A stretch of 64,000 nt of DNA. Source: Pirellulales bacterium. Its GTDB lineage: Bacteria > Planctomycetota > Planctomycetia > Pirellulales > JAEUIK01. Positions 1 to 9,571 of the stretch are shown here, piece after piece. The stretch covers positions 1 to 64,000 of the forward strand of contig JAIBBY010000001.1 of NCBI GenBank assembly GCA_019694455.1, in the 5' to 3' direction. The notes beneath the pieces were generated by a model that did no database searches, had not been told where the DNA came from, and saw only the letters and a program-made list of their open reading frames with translations. The position numbers were made by a program, and so were the translations under genes. Position 1 is the first letter of the stretch, and each line of letters starts with the position of its first letter.

Positions 1-40
1 TCGCGCGTCAAAGTGAGTGCTGACCTTCTGCCAGCTCTTT

Positions 41-733
41 TCAAACAGTTTGCTTTGCGTCCTCTACCAGGCACTCCGCCAACTGCGCCTGAGCGCGGCC
101 GACGACCGTCAGGAACTCCGGGTAGCTTTCCGGTCGGACCAGGTGATGCCATCGATAAAGGATCAGCCGCCCCTGCTTGGATTCCAGGGAGATTTTTCCA
201 AGACTACGCAAGACCGGCTCGTATGCTGAAGGGACATGTGCCACGACCAAACCTGTGGGGAAGTCCCTGAGATTTTGCATCGGAGTCGGGAAGTAGGCGA
301 GAGTCTGGTCTCGAACTCTTCGGTCACGCCCAGCGCTCATATCGAATAGCCACACTTCAACTCCGGCCAGATCTCCGATGAGCAAGTTCCGCAGAGGTCG
401 CGAGAGATACCGTTTTGCCATGACCGGTAGCTCCTGGGAGGGGAACAACTTGCGATCGTCGAGCCGCGGAATGAACTTCATGCCGCATTGTTCGGCAAAC
501 AACTTCAACGCGGCAGTCCGCCTCTTTTGGGCAGATCGCGAAATCCAATACAAGATGGCACCGAACAATAACTGCGGGACAACAAATACGCTTACCTGAA
601 TCACTTTCGGAAGTTCCGGCAGCGCAAGCGATGCGCCGACGCTGCACATGGTCACCAACATCCAACCCAACAGGATCGCGACATACCATGGAATTTCTTG
701 CGCGAAACCAATCCAACGGATTTTCGATCGCAT
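41..733 (-). CDS. Two-helix membrane protein of unknown function
   Basis: 230 residues. Two hydrophobic segments near the N-terminus (about residues 15-37 and 47-65) are followed by a basic stretch and a soluble domain of about 160 residues, so the bulk is probably cytoplasmic and anchored by a helical hairpin. The soluble part has no motif I recognise. The ATG at 733 lies directly before the first hydrophobic segment, which supports this start. The gene is alone on its strand and the next gene upstream is more than 250 bases away. That the frame is real is inferred from its length and the clean membrane topology; function unknown. Confidence 0.72.
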   Translation of the reverse strand: MRSKIRWIGFAQEIPWYVAILLGWMLVTMCSVGASLALPELPKVIQVSVFVVPQLLFGAILYWISRSAQKRRTAALKLFAEQCGMKFIPRLDDRKLFPSQELPVMAKRYLSRPLRNLLIGDLAGVEVWLFDMSAGRDRRVRDQTLAYFPTPMQNLRDFPTGLVVAHVPSAYEPVLRSLGKISLESKQGRLILYRWHHLVRPESYPEFLTVVGRAQAQLAECLVEDAKQTV

Positions 734-954
734 CGGCCGCTACCTCCCCGACTTGTTTAGCGACGATTTCAATACGGCTCCTTCGAGCACGGCACCACAT
801 AGTATCCTGCGGCAGCGCTTCGAGCGGTTTGAAAGTATCAAGCAGGCAGGGGAAGGGTGCAGAGGGTCAGAATTATAGGCATGGCAAGTCTGACCTGCAC
901 GGCGCGAAGCGTGACGGCCGCCCGGCCCAACAACTCGCCTCAACCCCAGTCCCC

Positions 955-1000
955 TTTCCTTCTAGCTCTGCGTCACTGCGCCTCCGCGGTTGATTTCTCC
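955..1000. repeat. Possible dispersed intergenic repeat ('ctctgcgtcactgcgcctcc' type)
   Basis: The stretch holds 'ctctgcgtcactgcgcctcc' followed by 'gcggttgatttctcc'. It resembles a low-complexity intergenic word that I recall as recurrent in many bacterial genomes, where it yields spurious 'SLRLRG' translations. Only one copy is in this window, so its repeat nature rests on recollection and not on the sequence here. Confidence 0.25.
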
Positions 1001-2278
1001 TCACTCCACCCAAAACTGGCTCTCGCGCGGCGCCTCGTAACGAATCGCCAAATGCGGAGTCTCAATCCGCTCTTGATTTCGCGCTAGCGACTGCATCCCC
1101 GCCGCCACCAGGCCCGAGGTCAGTAGGGTGCGTTCCACCGGATACGGCGCGCGGCCCGTCCGAAACATCTCCTCGACCTTCGACATGAGCGCCGCTGAAT
1201 AGACCACATTCGGATTGGGCGGCAATTGAAACAGCGTCGATAGCGGTTCCTGCCTGCCTTCAATTCGCGCCGCGAAAGTGAAGTCCTCAACTAGCCCGTT
1301 CATCAACAGCATCGTCGCCTTCAACCCATCGGCGTATTCGATGCGGTACGCGACCGGTTCCTTGACCCAGGCCTTGATCTGTTCCACCGTGGGATAGCGG
1401 TGGCTGAACGACTCGGGCTGCGCGAGCGTATGACTGCGCGACAAGCACGCCTCAAATAGCCGCCTATCCCAGCCGCCGCTGGCCCAATCGGCGGCCTCCA
1501 TGGCCCGCCATACCGCATCGCCTCGCAAGGCCTGCACGGCGATCACTCCGGTCTGGCCGCCGCGGCGCCGCTCCACCATGCACTGGATTGTCTCCAGCGC
1601 GTGCAGGTCGTAGATGTCCACCTCTCCCATCGCCACGCACATGGCCTCGGCCACCACCGCATCGCGCGGCAGATCAATGGCCGGCATCCGCCACGTCACC
1701 GGCAACGACGATCCGGCGAGCAGCGGAAAACCAAGCTCGCGCGCGGTGTCGACCATTTCCTTGGCCCAGTCGAACTTCCACGACAAATGCTTGTCGTTGA
1801 ACACCGGCGCCACGCGACCATCGGCGCGGTACACTTCGGCCACTTGCTGGAAGAACTCGTACCGCGGATACAGCTTCTGACCGAGCGCGTTTTTCGGATA
1901 GTCGCCATGCTCGCCAATCACCAGCACGCCGTCGACCGCCAGCCGGTCCCCTCCAGCGCGCAGCGCCTCGGCGATCGTGGGATAGATCGTAAAACCAAAC
2001 TCCTTGGCCCGCGCGCGGCTCAAGTCGTTTTCTGGCCGCTGATCGACATAGGCCGACACCACTTCAAACGGCGGCCAATGCCACTGCCCGCGCCAGGGGT
2101 AGCCCACCAAAAAGCGTTCCGCCATGTGCCAGGCGTGTGAGTGATAGCGCCACTCGGTGGTAACGACCGCCAGCTTCTTGCGCTTGGCCGTCGCCGACTC
2201 GGCATCTTCGCCCCTGCCAATGGCCGCTCCAGAAATGCCCGCCCCCACGGCGCCCAAAAACGCTCTGCGATTCAACAT
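1001..2278 (-). CDS. Tat-leader secreted protein of unknown function
   Basis: 425 residues from the ATG at 2278. The N-terminus 'MLNRRAFLGAVGAGISGAA' is a twin-arginine-type leader (RRAFLG followed by a hydrophobic Ala/Gly stretch), so I prefer this start to the upstream ATG at 2389, which would bury the leader. The mature protein begins with 'KKLAVVTTEWRYHSHAWH' and alternates beta strands and helices ('VDGVLVIGEHGDYP'), suggesting a Rossmann-like N-terminal half. I recall proteins of this kind as lineage-specific hypotheticals in planctomycetes, but I cannot name a catalytic family. It has no operon partner: the RND outer-membrane gene upstream ends 175 bases away. Confidence 0.75.
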   Translation of the reverse strand: MLNRRAFLGAVGAGISGAAIGRGEDAESATAKRKKLAVVTTEWRYHSHAWHMAERFLVGYPWRGQWHWPPFEVVSAYVDQRPENDLSRARAKEFGFTIYPTIAEALRAGGDRLAVDGVLVIGEHGDYPKNALGQKLYPRYEFFQQVAEVYRADGRVAPVFNDKHLSWKFDWAKEMVDTARELGFPLLAGSSLPVTWRMPAIDLPRDAVVAEAMCVAMGEVDIYDLHALETIQCMVERRRGGQTGVIAVQALRGDAVWRAMEAADWASGGWDRRLFEACLSRSHTLAQPESFSHRYPTVEQIKAWVKEPVAYRIEYADGLKATMLLMNGLVEDFTFAARIEGRQEPLSTLFQLPPNPNVVYSAALMSKVEEMFRTGRAPYPVERTLLTSGLVAAGMQSLARNQERIETPHLAIRYEAPRESQFWVE

Positions 2279-2453
2279 ATCCCGCCATCCCGCTCCCACG
2301 ACTACGCTTGCGCCCCACGCATCGCAGTCTGCGGCGCCGACGGTTGACGTGCAAGCGCTGATTGGCGGCGCGGCAAGGATCATGCTCACGCATGCCCCGC
2401 CAAGATCAACTCGGCGCTAGCGCCCTCAAGTCAGCGGGATCGTTCGCGGCGAA

Positions 2454-4097
2454 CTAGCGCGCCGCTGCTGCTGCTGCTGCCGCCGCCTGTGGGGGAGGGG
2501 GCGGCGGCGGTTGCACCGGGTTCGGCGGCGCGGGCAACTCCTCCAGCTTTGGCTCTGGCGGGCGCAGGTTGGGGGGCAACTGCAGCGGCGGGCCTTCCGG
2601 GCCGGTGGGGGGCAGTCGCATCGGCGGCCCCACATAGCGCCAGCCGCCCCCTAACGCCTGATAGGCGTTCACAATGGCGGAAAGTTGCTCCTGTTTGGTT
2701 TCGATCAACACGATCCGAGCGTCGTTGCGGTCACGTTGGGCAAACAGCACATCGATGTATTCAATACGCGCGTTCTGAAACAGAATGTCGGCGACTTCCA
2801 CCGCCTTTTCGAGGGCGGCCAGTTGCTGCCTCTTGAGCGCGATGCTTTGGCTATAGTTGCGCACCTTCGCCATGCGATTGACCACTTCGGTGAACCCGTT
2901 CAGGATCGCGCGCTGGTACTCGTAGAGCGCTTCCAATTGCTTGGCGTTCGCGTCCAGGTAATCGGCCCGGATCGCGGTCTTGTTGATCAGCGGCATGACC
3001 AGGTTGCCAGCGACTCCGTAAATGAGCGATTCCGGGGAGTAGAAAAAATACCGCGTGTTGAAGGCCTCATAGCCCACACCGGTCGTGAGCATCACCTTCG
3101 GATAGAAGTTCGCCCGCGCCACACGAATGTCGAGTCCCGCGGCCGACAAATTGCGCTCAGCCTGCCGGATGTCGGGCCGATTGCGCAAGAGCTGCGCCGG
3201 CACTCCCACGTTCAATGCCTGCAATTGCAAATCGAGAAACTGCGCGGATTGTCGCGCAATGGGTTGCGGAAAGCGACCACAGAGAAAGTTGATTTTGTTC
3301 TCGGTCTGGATGATCTCCTGATAGATGATCCATTTTTCGCTTTGGTTCTTGCGCACTTCCGCTTCAAAACGCTGCACGCCCAACTCATTGCCGCGCGCCC
3401 CGATCTTCTGCGCCTTGGCGACTTTCAGACTTTGCTCCTGCAGTCGAATCGTGAAGTCCAACGTCTCCAACTGTTTGTCGAGCGCCATTAACTTGTAATA
3501 GTTCTCCGCCACCTCCGCGACCATGCGAGTCACTACGTAGTTCCAACCGTCCGTGGTTCCCAGGTAACGCAGCCCCGCCGCGTCCCGCGCGTTTCGCAAT
3601 TGCCGCCAGATATCGATCTGCCACGTCACATCGGCGGCGATCAGAAAGTTCGGCAGCGGATTGGGGAACATGTCTCCGGTCGGCGTGTTCAGTTCGAGCA
3701 GTTCGGCGCCCGGCGGAGTGAATGTGCTGAGCTTCTCCAGCGAAGCGCCCGTGCCAAAGGTGACAAACGGCAAGTAAGTACCGCGCCGCCGCATCACGTC
3801 GTTGCTGGCCTCAAAGATGCTTTGGGCCAGGATTCGCAACTCCTGGTTGCCAAACAACGCCTGATTGATGAGGCTCGTGAGGTTCGGGTCGTTGAAAAAC
3901 TCGACCGGCGGCACCTCCGACGAGTTCTCCGCGGTGGCCTGCCCGTTGAAGGTGTCTGGCAGCATTTGCGCCGACATCGGCTTGCGTAGCGCGGGAATCC
4001 CGCAGCCCGACAAGCCAAATAGCAGGCCGCAGGCCAGCGCTACAATGATGGCGCGCGCCCCGCGCCGCGCGCTCGCATTTCTCACCAAGGGCTTCAT
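2454..4097 (-). CDS. RND efflux outer-membrane lipoprotein, NodT/OprM type
   Basis: 547 residues from the ATG at 4097. The leader ends in a lipobox, 'LLFGLSGC', giving a lipid-anchored outer-membrane channel. Helical repeats typical of TolC/OprM-type factors follow, including 'VPAQLLRNRPDIRQAERNL', the hallmark 'R-P-D-I-R-x-A-E' signature, and 'NAYQALGGGW' near the end. It should form the exit duct for the adaptor and permease encoded just upstream. The C-terminal 55 residues are an unusual tail, Pro-rich and then a run of nine alanines, encoded by a trinucleotide repeat. The upstream ATG at 4193 is rejected because it precedes the signal peptide. A 534-base gap separates it from the permease, so it may have its own promoter. 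Confidence 0.93.
   Translation of the reverse strand: MKPLVRNASARRGARAIIVALACGLLFGLSGCGIPALRKPMSAQMLPDTFNGQATAENSSEVPPVEFFNDPNLTSLINQALFGNQELRILAQSIFEASNDVMRRRGTYLPFVTFGTGASLEKLSTFTPPGAELLELNTPTGDMFPNPLPNFLIAADVTWQIDIWRQLRNARDAAGLRYLGTTDGWNYVVTRMVAEVAENYYKLMALDKQLETLDFTIRLQEQSLKVAKAQKIGARGNELGVQRFEAEVRKNQSEKWIIYQEIIQTENKINFLCGRFPQPIARQSAQFLDLQLQALNVGVPAQLLRNRPDIRQAERNLSAAGLDIRVARANFYPKVMLTTGVGYEAFNTRYFFYSPESLIYGVAGNLVMPLINKTAIRADYLDANAKQLEALYEYQRAILNGFTEVVNRMAKVRNYSQSIALKRQQLAALEKAVEVADILFQNARIEYIDVLFAQRDRNDARIVLIETKQEQLSAIVNAYQALGGGWRYVGPPMRLPPTGPEGPPLQLPPNLRPPEPKLEELPAPPNPVQPPPPPPPQAAAAAAAAAR
2461..2487. repeat. Trinucleotide repeat (gct/gcc, nine units)
   Basis: Five gct units flanked by one and three gcc units lie at the very end of the outer-membrane channel gene and encode its terminal polyalanine run. 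The stop codon follows within ten bases. Slippage here would change only the tail length or the stop. Confidence 0.8.
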
Positions 4098-4631
4098 CCG
4101 TGTCGTCCTAGTTGAGCGATGGCAAGTCGTGCGCGGTTGGCGAAAACCAGGCACGACGTCGATCAAGAAGGCGATCGTCGCGGGATCCCTCATCCGCTGG
4201 GGAGAACTCCCCCCAGACGTTCCCGTGTCAATGCGGCCTACTCGTCAATCGTTGCGCGTCAGCATCCCTACCGGCGCAACATGGTTTGACGATGCTTTAC
4301 ATCGTCGGCCACGCGCGGCATGCGACGATGAATTGCAAATTCTCGCTACAAGTTAACACGCGCCAGCCGCTTAATCGCGCCGCGCAGTAGCTAGCATGCT
4401 CGCAAGCGCGCATCGCGAGGCAATTTTACCTCATGTCATGGCGCGATTCTTACGCAATCGCAAGGCAGAGGCTCGCCAGCAGTGCTGACTGCTGTCTGCA
4501 TCGCCGCAGCGACTCGGAGTAGTCGTAGACGAATCAACAGCGGCGAATGATCGACACCGCGCGCCGCAGCAGCGTCGCTGCGCTCGCGGCGAGTGGGGAG
4601 AAAGCCACGTCGGCTTGCTTCCCCAGGGTGA
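4098..4631. other. 534-base gap between RND permease and channel genes
   Basis: No convincing open frame. It probably carries the promoter and leader of the channel gene on the minus strand. The only distinct structure I see is a 7-base inverted repeat at 4288-4306. A (gc)-rich stretch at 4550-4630 next to the permease stop shows no terminator with a T-run. Confidence 0.5.
4288..4306. promoter_or_regulatory. Inverted repeat upstream of outer-membrane channel gene
   Basis: GACGATG and CATCGTC are perfect 7-base arms around the loop CTTTA. The site lies 191 bases upstream of the channel start codon. No T-run follows on either strand, so an operator is as likely as a hairpin. Confidence 0.3.
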
Positions 4632-7600
4632 CTACGCCGGATGCGGCGGGTGTTCGATCGCCTCGCTGAGCGGCGTGTGCGTCTCGTCCTTCAATAACTT
4701 GCCGTCGCCAGCCAGCACGCCAAACAGGTAGTACAGGCCCGGTATGACCAAGACGCCGATGACCGTGCCCAACAGCATGCCGCCGACCGCCGTGGTGCCG
4801 ATGGTGCGGTTGCCGATCGCCCCCGGACCGGTGGCCCGCACCAACGGAATCAAACCGGCGATAAAGGCGAACGACGTCATCAAGATCGGCCGGAAGCGCA
4901 ACTTGCCCCCCTCGATCGCCGCGTCGCGGAAGCTCGTCCCCTCGTGTCGCCGCTGCACGGCGAATTCGACGATCAAAATGGCGTTCTTGCCCAACAAACC
5001 GACCAACATGACCAAGCCAATCTGCGCGTACACGTCGTTGGCCAGGCCCATCGCCTGCAAGAAAAAGAACGATCCAAAGATACCGATCGGCAACGACAAG
5101 ATCACGGCCAGTGGCAAGATAAAGCTCTCGTACTGACCCACCAGCACCAGATAGACGAAGATCACCACGATCAAAAAGATGTAGACCGCCGTGTTCCCCT
5201 TGCGCGCCTCGTCGTAGGAGAGCCCCGCCCAACCAATGTCATAGCCGCGCGGCAAGGTTTCCGCGGCCACTTCTTGAATCGCCTGGATCGCTTGTCCCGT
5301 GCTGTAGCCGGGCGCCGGCGCGCCTTGGATCGCGGCGGTGGGATAAAGGTTGTAGCGGTTGATTTCGTTCAGCCCCTGCTGCTTCTTGAGCGTCATGAAC
5401 GCCGAATAGGGGACCATCTCTCCTTGATCGTTCCGCACGAAGATGTTTTCAAAGTCTTCCGGAAACCGCCGAAACTCCGGCGCCGCTTGCACGTAAACCT
5501 TGAAAAACTGGCCAAAGCGGACAAAGCCCTGCTCCCAGGTGCTGCCGATTACGATCGAGAGGTTGTTCATCGCCTCGCCGATCGACACCCCTTTTTGCAT
5601 CGCCACTTCGTTGTTGATGATGATTTCGTATTGCGGGTAGTTGCTGGCGAAGAAGGTAAAGAGGCCCTTCACCTCCTTGCGCTTGGACAAGGCGGCCATG
5701 AACTTGTCGGTCACCTCGCCCAGCATCTTGTAGTTCATGGTGTTCGTCTTATCGAGCACATTCACCGAAAACCCGCCGGCGGCGCCGAAGCCCGGTACGG
5801 CGGGCGGTTCGAAGAACTCGATCTTCACATTGGAAATCTTGTGCGCTTTCTTCTCGAGCTCCTCAATGATCTCGCGCGAGGTCATCTTGCGGTCGGCCCA
5901 GGTCTTCAAATTGATGAGGCAAGTTCCCGCGTTCGAACCGCGACCCTCGGTGAGCACTTCGTAACCCGCCAACGACGAGACCGATTTGACGCCGTCCACG
6001 CTCTTGGCGATTGCTTGCAGCTCATGCGACTTGGAATTGGTGTATTCCAATGTCGAGCCCGGCGGGGTTTGAATCACCCCGTAGATCATGCCTTGGTCTT
6101 CCAGCGGGATGAAGCCTGTGGCCAGTTGGGTGTTTACTAGATAAATGCCGAAGAAGAACGCGCCAACGGTCGCAAAGCTCACAACGCGCACCGTGACGAT
6201 CCGGCTCAGCAGGCCGGCATAGCCCCCGGTGAGCTTTTCAACGCCACGATCGAAGAGGTACAGCAATAGCGCCAGCGGCCCGCGAATCTTCTTATGCCCG
6301 GTATGCGGCTTGAGCAACATGGCGCATAGCACCGGCGTCAGCGTCAAAGCCACCACACCCGACAAGATGATGGAGATCGCCATCGTGATGCCGAACTGGC
6401 GATAAAAGACGCCGACCGGCCCGGTCATGAAGGTCACCGGCACGAACACCGCCGTCATCACCAAGGTGATGGCGATGATGGCGCCGCTGATTTCGGTCAT
6501 CACTTCCTGCGTCGCCCGATAGGGCGAAAGGTGCTTTTCCGCCATCTTGGCGTGCACCGCTTCGACCACGACGATGGCGTCGTCCACCACCACGCCGATC
6601 GCCAGCACCAACGCGAACAACGTGATCAGGTTGATCGAAAATCCGAACAGCAGCAGAAAGAAGAAGGTGCCGATCAACGATACCGGCACGGCCAAAGTCG
6701 GAATCAGCGTCGAGCGAAAATCTCCGAGAAAGAGGAACACCACCAGCGACACGAGCACAAAAGCTTCGAACAGCGTATGGAGCACCTTTTCGATCGAGGC
6801 CTCCAAGAACGCCGAGACGTCATAGCTGACCTCAAAGTGCATGCCCGGCGGAAACAGATCCTCCTGGAACTCCTCCAGTTTGTGCTTGACTTCCTCGATG
6901 ATCGTCGCGGCGTTGGTGCCCGGCAGTTGCTTGAGTACGATGGCCGCCGAAGGATTGCCGTCAATGTCGGAGTAAAGATCGTAAAACGACGACCCCAACT
7001 CCACCGTGGCCACGTCCCGCAAATGCAGGATCTCCCCCTTGGGATTGGCCTTTAAAATGATGTTCTCATACTGCTCCGGCGTGTTGTACCGCCCCACCCA
7101 GGTCAACACGTACTCGATGGTCTGCGAAGTCTGCCCCGTCGCTTGGCCGAGCCGCCCGGGCGAGCCAATCATGCTCTGCTCCGCCACCGCCTTCATCACG
7201 TCGTCGGCCGAGACGTTGTAGGCCCGCATGCGGTCAATGTTGAGCATGATCCGCATGGCATACGCGCGATTGCCCAAAATATTGGCGGTGCCGACGCCGC
7301 GGGTGCGCCGGATTTCTGGCAGCAAGTTGACGGTGACGTAGTTGTAAAGAAAGTTCTGGTCGAGACTTTTGTCGGTGCTGTAGACGTTCACGTACATCAA
7401 CATGCTCGTCATGTTCTGCATGACGATGATGCCCTCCCGTTCGACGATGGGAGGCAACCGGTTCTTCACGATGTTGATGCGGTTATTGACATTCAAGACC
7501 GCCACGTTGGGGTCGGTCCCCGGTTCGAAGATGATGGAGATCGCCCCCTCGCCGGCGCTAGTGGCAGCGGAGGACATGTAACGCATGTCCTGCACTCCGT

Positions 7601-7808
7601 TGATCGCCTGCTCCAAAATGATCAACACCGAGTCGACCAGCACATTGGCGCTGGCGCCGGGATATGAAATGGAGACAATCACGCTCGGCGGCGCGACGGA
7701 GGGGAATTGCGAGATCGGCAGCGTGTTGATGGCCAGACCGCCCAGGAAGACGATGATCACCGAAATGACGATCGCCAATGCCGGCCGATGAAGAATCTTT
7801 GCGATCAT
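4632..7808 (-). CDS. RND multidrug efflux permease, HAE1/AcrB family
   Basis: 1058 residues, the usual length for AcrB/MexB-type inner-membrane pumps. It starts 'MIAKILHRPALAIVISVIIVF' (TM1), has a porter loop with 'YPGASANVLVDSV', and a TM4 segment 'LVLAIGVVVDDAIVVVEAVH' with the two adjacent Asp residues that carry protons. The second half repeats the layout, ending with 'IGLVMLVGLLGKNAILIVEF' and 'RPILMTSFAFIAGLIPL'. It exports hydrophobic or amphipathic compounds using the proton gradient, together with the adaptor whose stop lies 42 bases upstream. The substrate cannot be told from sequence; the HAE1 type, not the metal-exporting CusA type, is indicated by the overall motifs. Confidence 0.96.
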   Translation of the reverse strand: MIAKILHRPALAIVISVIIVFLGGLAINTLPISQFPSVAPPSVIVSISYPGASANVLVDSVLIILEQAINGVQDMRYMSSAATSAGEGAISIIFEPGTDPNVAVLNVNNRINIVKNRLPPIVEREGIIVMQNMTSMLMYVNVYSTDKSLDQNFLYNYVTVNLLPEIRRTRGVGTANILGNRAYAMRIMLNIDRMRAYNVSADDVMKAVAEQSMIGSPGRLGQATGQTSQTIEYVLTWVGRYNTPEQYENIILKANPKGEILHLRDVATVELGSSFYDLYSDIDGNPSAAIVLKQLPGTNAATIIEEVKHKLEEFQEDLFPPGMHFEVSYDVSAFLEASIEKVLHTLFEAFVLVSLVVFLFLGDFRSTLIPTLAVPVSLIGTFFFLLLFGFSINLITLFALVLAIGVVVDDAIVVVEAVHAKMAEKHLSPYRATQEVMTEISGAIIAITLVMTAVFVPVTFMTGPVGVFYRQFGITMAISIILSGVVALTLTPVLCAMLLKPHTGHKKIRGPLALLLYLFDRGVEKLTGGYAGLLSRIVTVRVVSFATVGAFFFGIYLVNTQLATGFIPLEDQGMIYGVIQTPPGSTLEYTNSKSHELQAIAKSVDGVKSVSSLAGYEVLTEGRGSNAGTCLINLKTWADRKMTSREIIEELEKKAHKISNVKIEFFEPPAVPGFGAAGGFSVNVLDKTNTMNYKMLGEVTDKFMAALSKRKEVKGLFTFFASNYPQYEIIINNEVAMQKGVSIGEAMNNLSIVIGSTWEQGFVRFGQFFKVYVQAAPEFRRFPEDFENIFVRNDQGEMVPYSAFMTLKKQQGLNEINRYNLYPTAAIQGAPAPGYSTGQAIQAIQEVAAETLPRGYDIGWAGLSYDEARKGNTAVYIFLIVVIFVYLVLVGQYESFILPLAVILSLPIGIFGSFFFLQAMGLANDVYAQIGLVMLVGLLGKNAILIVEFAVQRRHEGTSFRDAAIEGGKLRFRPILMTSFAFIAGLIPLVRATGPGAIGNRTIGTTAVGGMLLGTVIGVLVIPGLYYLFGVLAGDGKLLKDETHTPLSEAIEHPPHPA

Positions 7809-7850
7809 GTTCCTGGGTCGTTCGTCGAATGCCGTGCCGAGCGTCAGCCC

Positions 7851-8948
7851 CTATTCCGCTCGGTACTTGAGTTGTGCGACTACTTCTTCCGGACGGCGCA
7901 GCTCGCAGTCCACCTTCGCGCCGTCGCGCACCTGCCGAACCCCCTCAAAGACGATCTTGTCGTTCACGTCGATCCCTCCCTTTTCGATGACGAAGAGATC
8001 TTCCAATTCGTTCTTGACCACAATCTCGCGCTGATGCGCCACGTTGTCTTTGTCGACCACGTACACGTATCGCTTGGCCAGGTTCTCAAACACGGCTCGC
8101 TGCGGTATTACCAGCGAGTCGTCCTGCGCTCGGTGAATCAAGATCGTCCCGGTCTGTCCGTGACGTAGCAGGTGTTCCGGGTTCGGAAAGTCCGCGCGGA
8201 AAGGAATGTTCCCTGTCTCATTGTTGAAATCGGCCTCGATCGCGCCGATCACGCCGGGCTGATCGAATGTCTCGCCGTTGGCCAGTACAAGCTCGATCTT
8301 CATGTCCCCCTTGTGCTGCTTCAGGTCGGCCATGTATTCGAGATAACGAGCCTCGGGCACATTGAAGTACACCCACATCAGGCCGTTGTCAGACAACGTG
8401 GTGAGAACCTCCCCCTCCTGCACCAAACTCCCCTGCTGTTGCTGCAAACGGTCGATGATACCGTCGAATGGGGCCTTAACCGTGGCAAAGTCCAGTTCGG
8501 CCCGCGCCAGCTTGGCCTCGGCATTCGCCTTGGCTAACTCCGCCGCACGCAGCTTCACCTCGTTCTCGGAAATGACTTTTTCCGCGCTCAGCTTCTTCGC
8601 GTACTGCAATTGCAGGTCTGCCAACTCGGCCTCGGCGTTCTCGGCCTCCAGCTTCGACACGTAAAGAATCGGCCGGACGGTGAACATCACGTCCCCCTCC
8701 TTGACCGACTGCCCCTCCTTGACCTTGATCTCCTCCAGATAGCCCGTCTCCAGCACTTGCACCTGGATGTGGCGTCGCGAGTGAATCTGGCAGACGTACT
8801 GCTCGGTCAGAGTGACCGACTTCGACTCCGGATTGGTGGCAATTACCTTATGCGCTTCTTCGTGATGCGCTTCCTCATGCTTGCGGCAGGCCGGCAGAGT
8901 CAGGCAGAACAGGGCCAGTAAGATTGCCGCGGTTGGCGAAAATCGCAT
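7851..8948 (-). CDS. RND efflux periplasmic adaptor (membrane fusion protein)
   Basis: 365 residues from the ATG at 8948. A lipoprotein leader ends 'LTLPACRKHEE'. A histidine/glutamate-rich linker (HEEAHHEEAHK) follows, then the split lipoyl-like domain and coiled-coil hairpin around 'ISENEVKLRAAELAKANAE', then beta-barrel and membrane-proximal domains ('VPEARYLEY', 'GQTGTILIHRAQ'). This is the AcrA/MexA layout. It bridges the permease, 42 bases downstream in the same operon, to the NodT channel. The ORF can be extended to 9038 but that would place 30 residues before the signal peptide. The His-rich linker could bind metal, which is inference only. Confidence 0.94.
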   Translation of the reverse strand: MRFSPTAAILLALFCLTLPACRKHEEAHHEEAHKVIATNPESKSVTLTEQYVCQIHSRRHIQVQVLETGYLEEIKVKEGQSVKEGDVMFTVRPILYVSKLEAENAEAELADLQLQYAKKLSAEKVISENEVKLRAAELAKANAEAKLARAELDFATVKAPFDGIIDRLQQQQGSLVQEGEVLTTLSDNGLMWVYFNVPEARYLEYMADLKQHKGDMKIELVLANGETFDQPGVIGAIEADFNNETGNIPFRADFPNPEHLLRHGQTGTILIHRAQDDSLVIPQRAVFENLAKRYVYVVDKDNVAHQREIVVKNELEDLFVIEKGGIDVNDKIVFEGVRQVRDGAKVDCELRRPEEVVAQLKYRAE

Positions 8949-9086
8949 AAACAGGTTGCCTCGCAATTCGCTGACTCTACTGCGGAACACCGAGGACGAT
9001 GGGGCAGCACCAACACGAATGCCACCGACGTTGGTCAAACATCGCCATCAAACGTCATCGTCCGCCGTAGCATGGCGAATGAGATC

Positions 9087-9103
9087 GGTCTGCGCAGCAG
9101 ACC
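9087..9103. promoter_or_regulatory. Perfect 17-base palindrome upstream of RND operon
   Basis: GGTCTGC-GCA-GCAGACC, with 7-base perfect arms, lies 138 bases upstream of the adaptor start codon. Size and symmetry fit a dimeric repressor operator (TetR- or MarR-like), the usual kind of efflux-pump control. The regulator is not encoded nearby. Confidence 0.4.
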
Positions 9104-9238
9104 ACTGTGCGTACTACGCGACCAGCGAATTCAGTTTGACGATCCATGTGAGGCCAAGGCAATCAATCTATTCTAGCTCGACGTTTTCTTCCAGGACGAT
9201 GTTCAACCCTTACAGAATTGTCATGAAGCAACGCGAAA

Positions 9239-9257
9239 TACGGCGAAATTCGCCGTA
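9239..9257. promoter_or_regulatory. Perfect 19-base palindrome upstream of RND operon
   Basis: TACGGCGAAATTCGCCGTA has 9-base perfect arms around a single central A. It lies 290 bases upstream of the adaptor and 314 bases upstream of the plus-strand gene at 9572, so it could serve either direction. Confidence 0.4.
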
Positions 9258-9571
9258 GTCTTGCCCGATTGCGCAAGCCTTGTCGGCATAACGCGCCACG
9301 CGCCGCCCCTTAGCGGGTACGCGCTCAATGCATCGGACACGTTGAATCCTGGAACTGCTAATAACTAGGAAAAGCAGGGGGCCATTTGAGCTAATTGGAA
9401 GCTCGGCCGCGTTTCAGACCCCTGTTTCTTTGCAGAATTTCGCCGAACCTGGCGCACGTCCGCAAGCCCCGAGTCGCCGAATTGCGTGACATGCCCCCAC
9501 TCCGCCGCTACCGTAAATGGCGCATTGCCTCCCGCTCAGATACATCTCTTCTTTCTTAGGGAGCAACCATC

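Larger units (their letters stand above)
8949..9571. other. Divergent intergenic region upstream of the RND operon
   Basis: 623 bases without a plausible gene. It separates the minus-strand efflux operon from the plus-strand coiled-coil protein and holds two perfect palindromes (9087-9103 and 9239-9257) and a longer imperfect stem between about 9371 and 9430, where CAGGGG pairs with CCCCTG and GAGCT with AGCTC. It is likely a regulatory region, but no regulator gene lies next to it. Confidence 0.5.

Noticed and set aside
4944-6140. 398-codon frame opposite the RND permease
   Set aside because: Complete overlap with a certain gene on the other strand and no natural-looking sequence.
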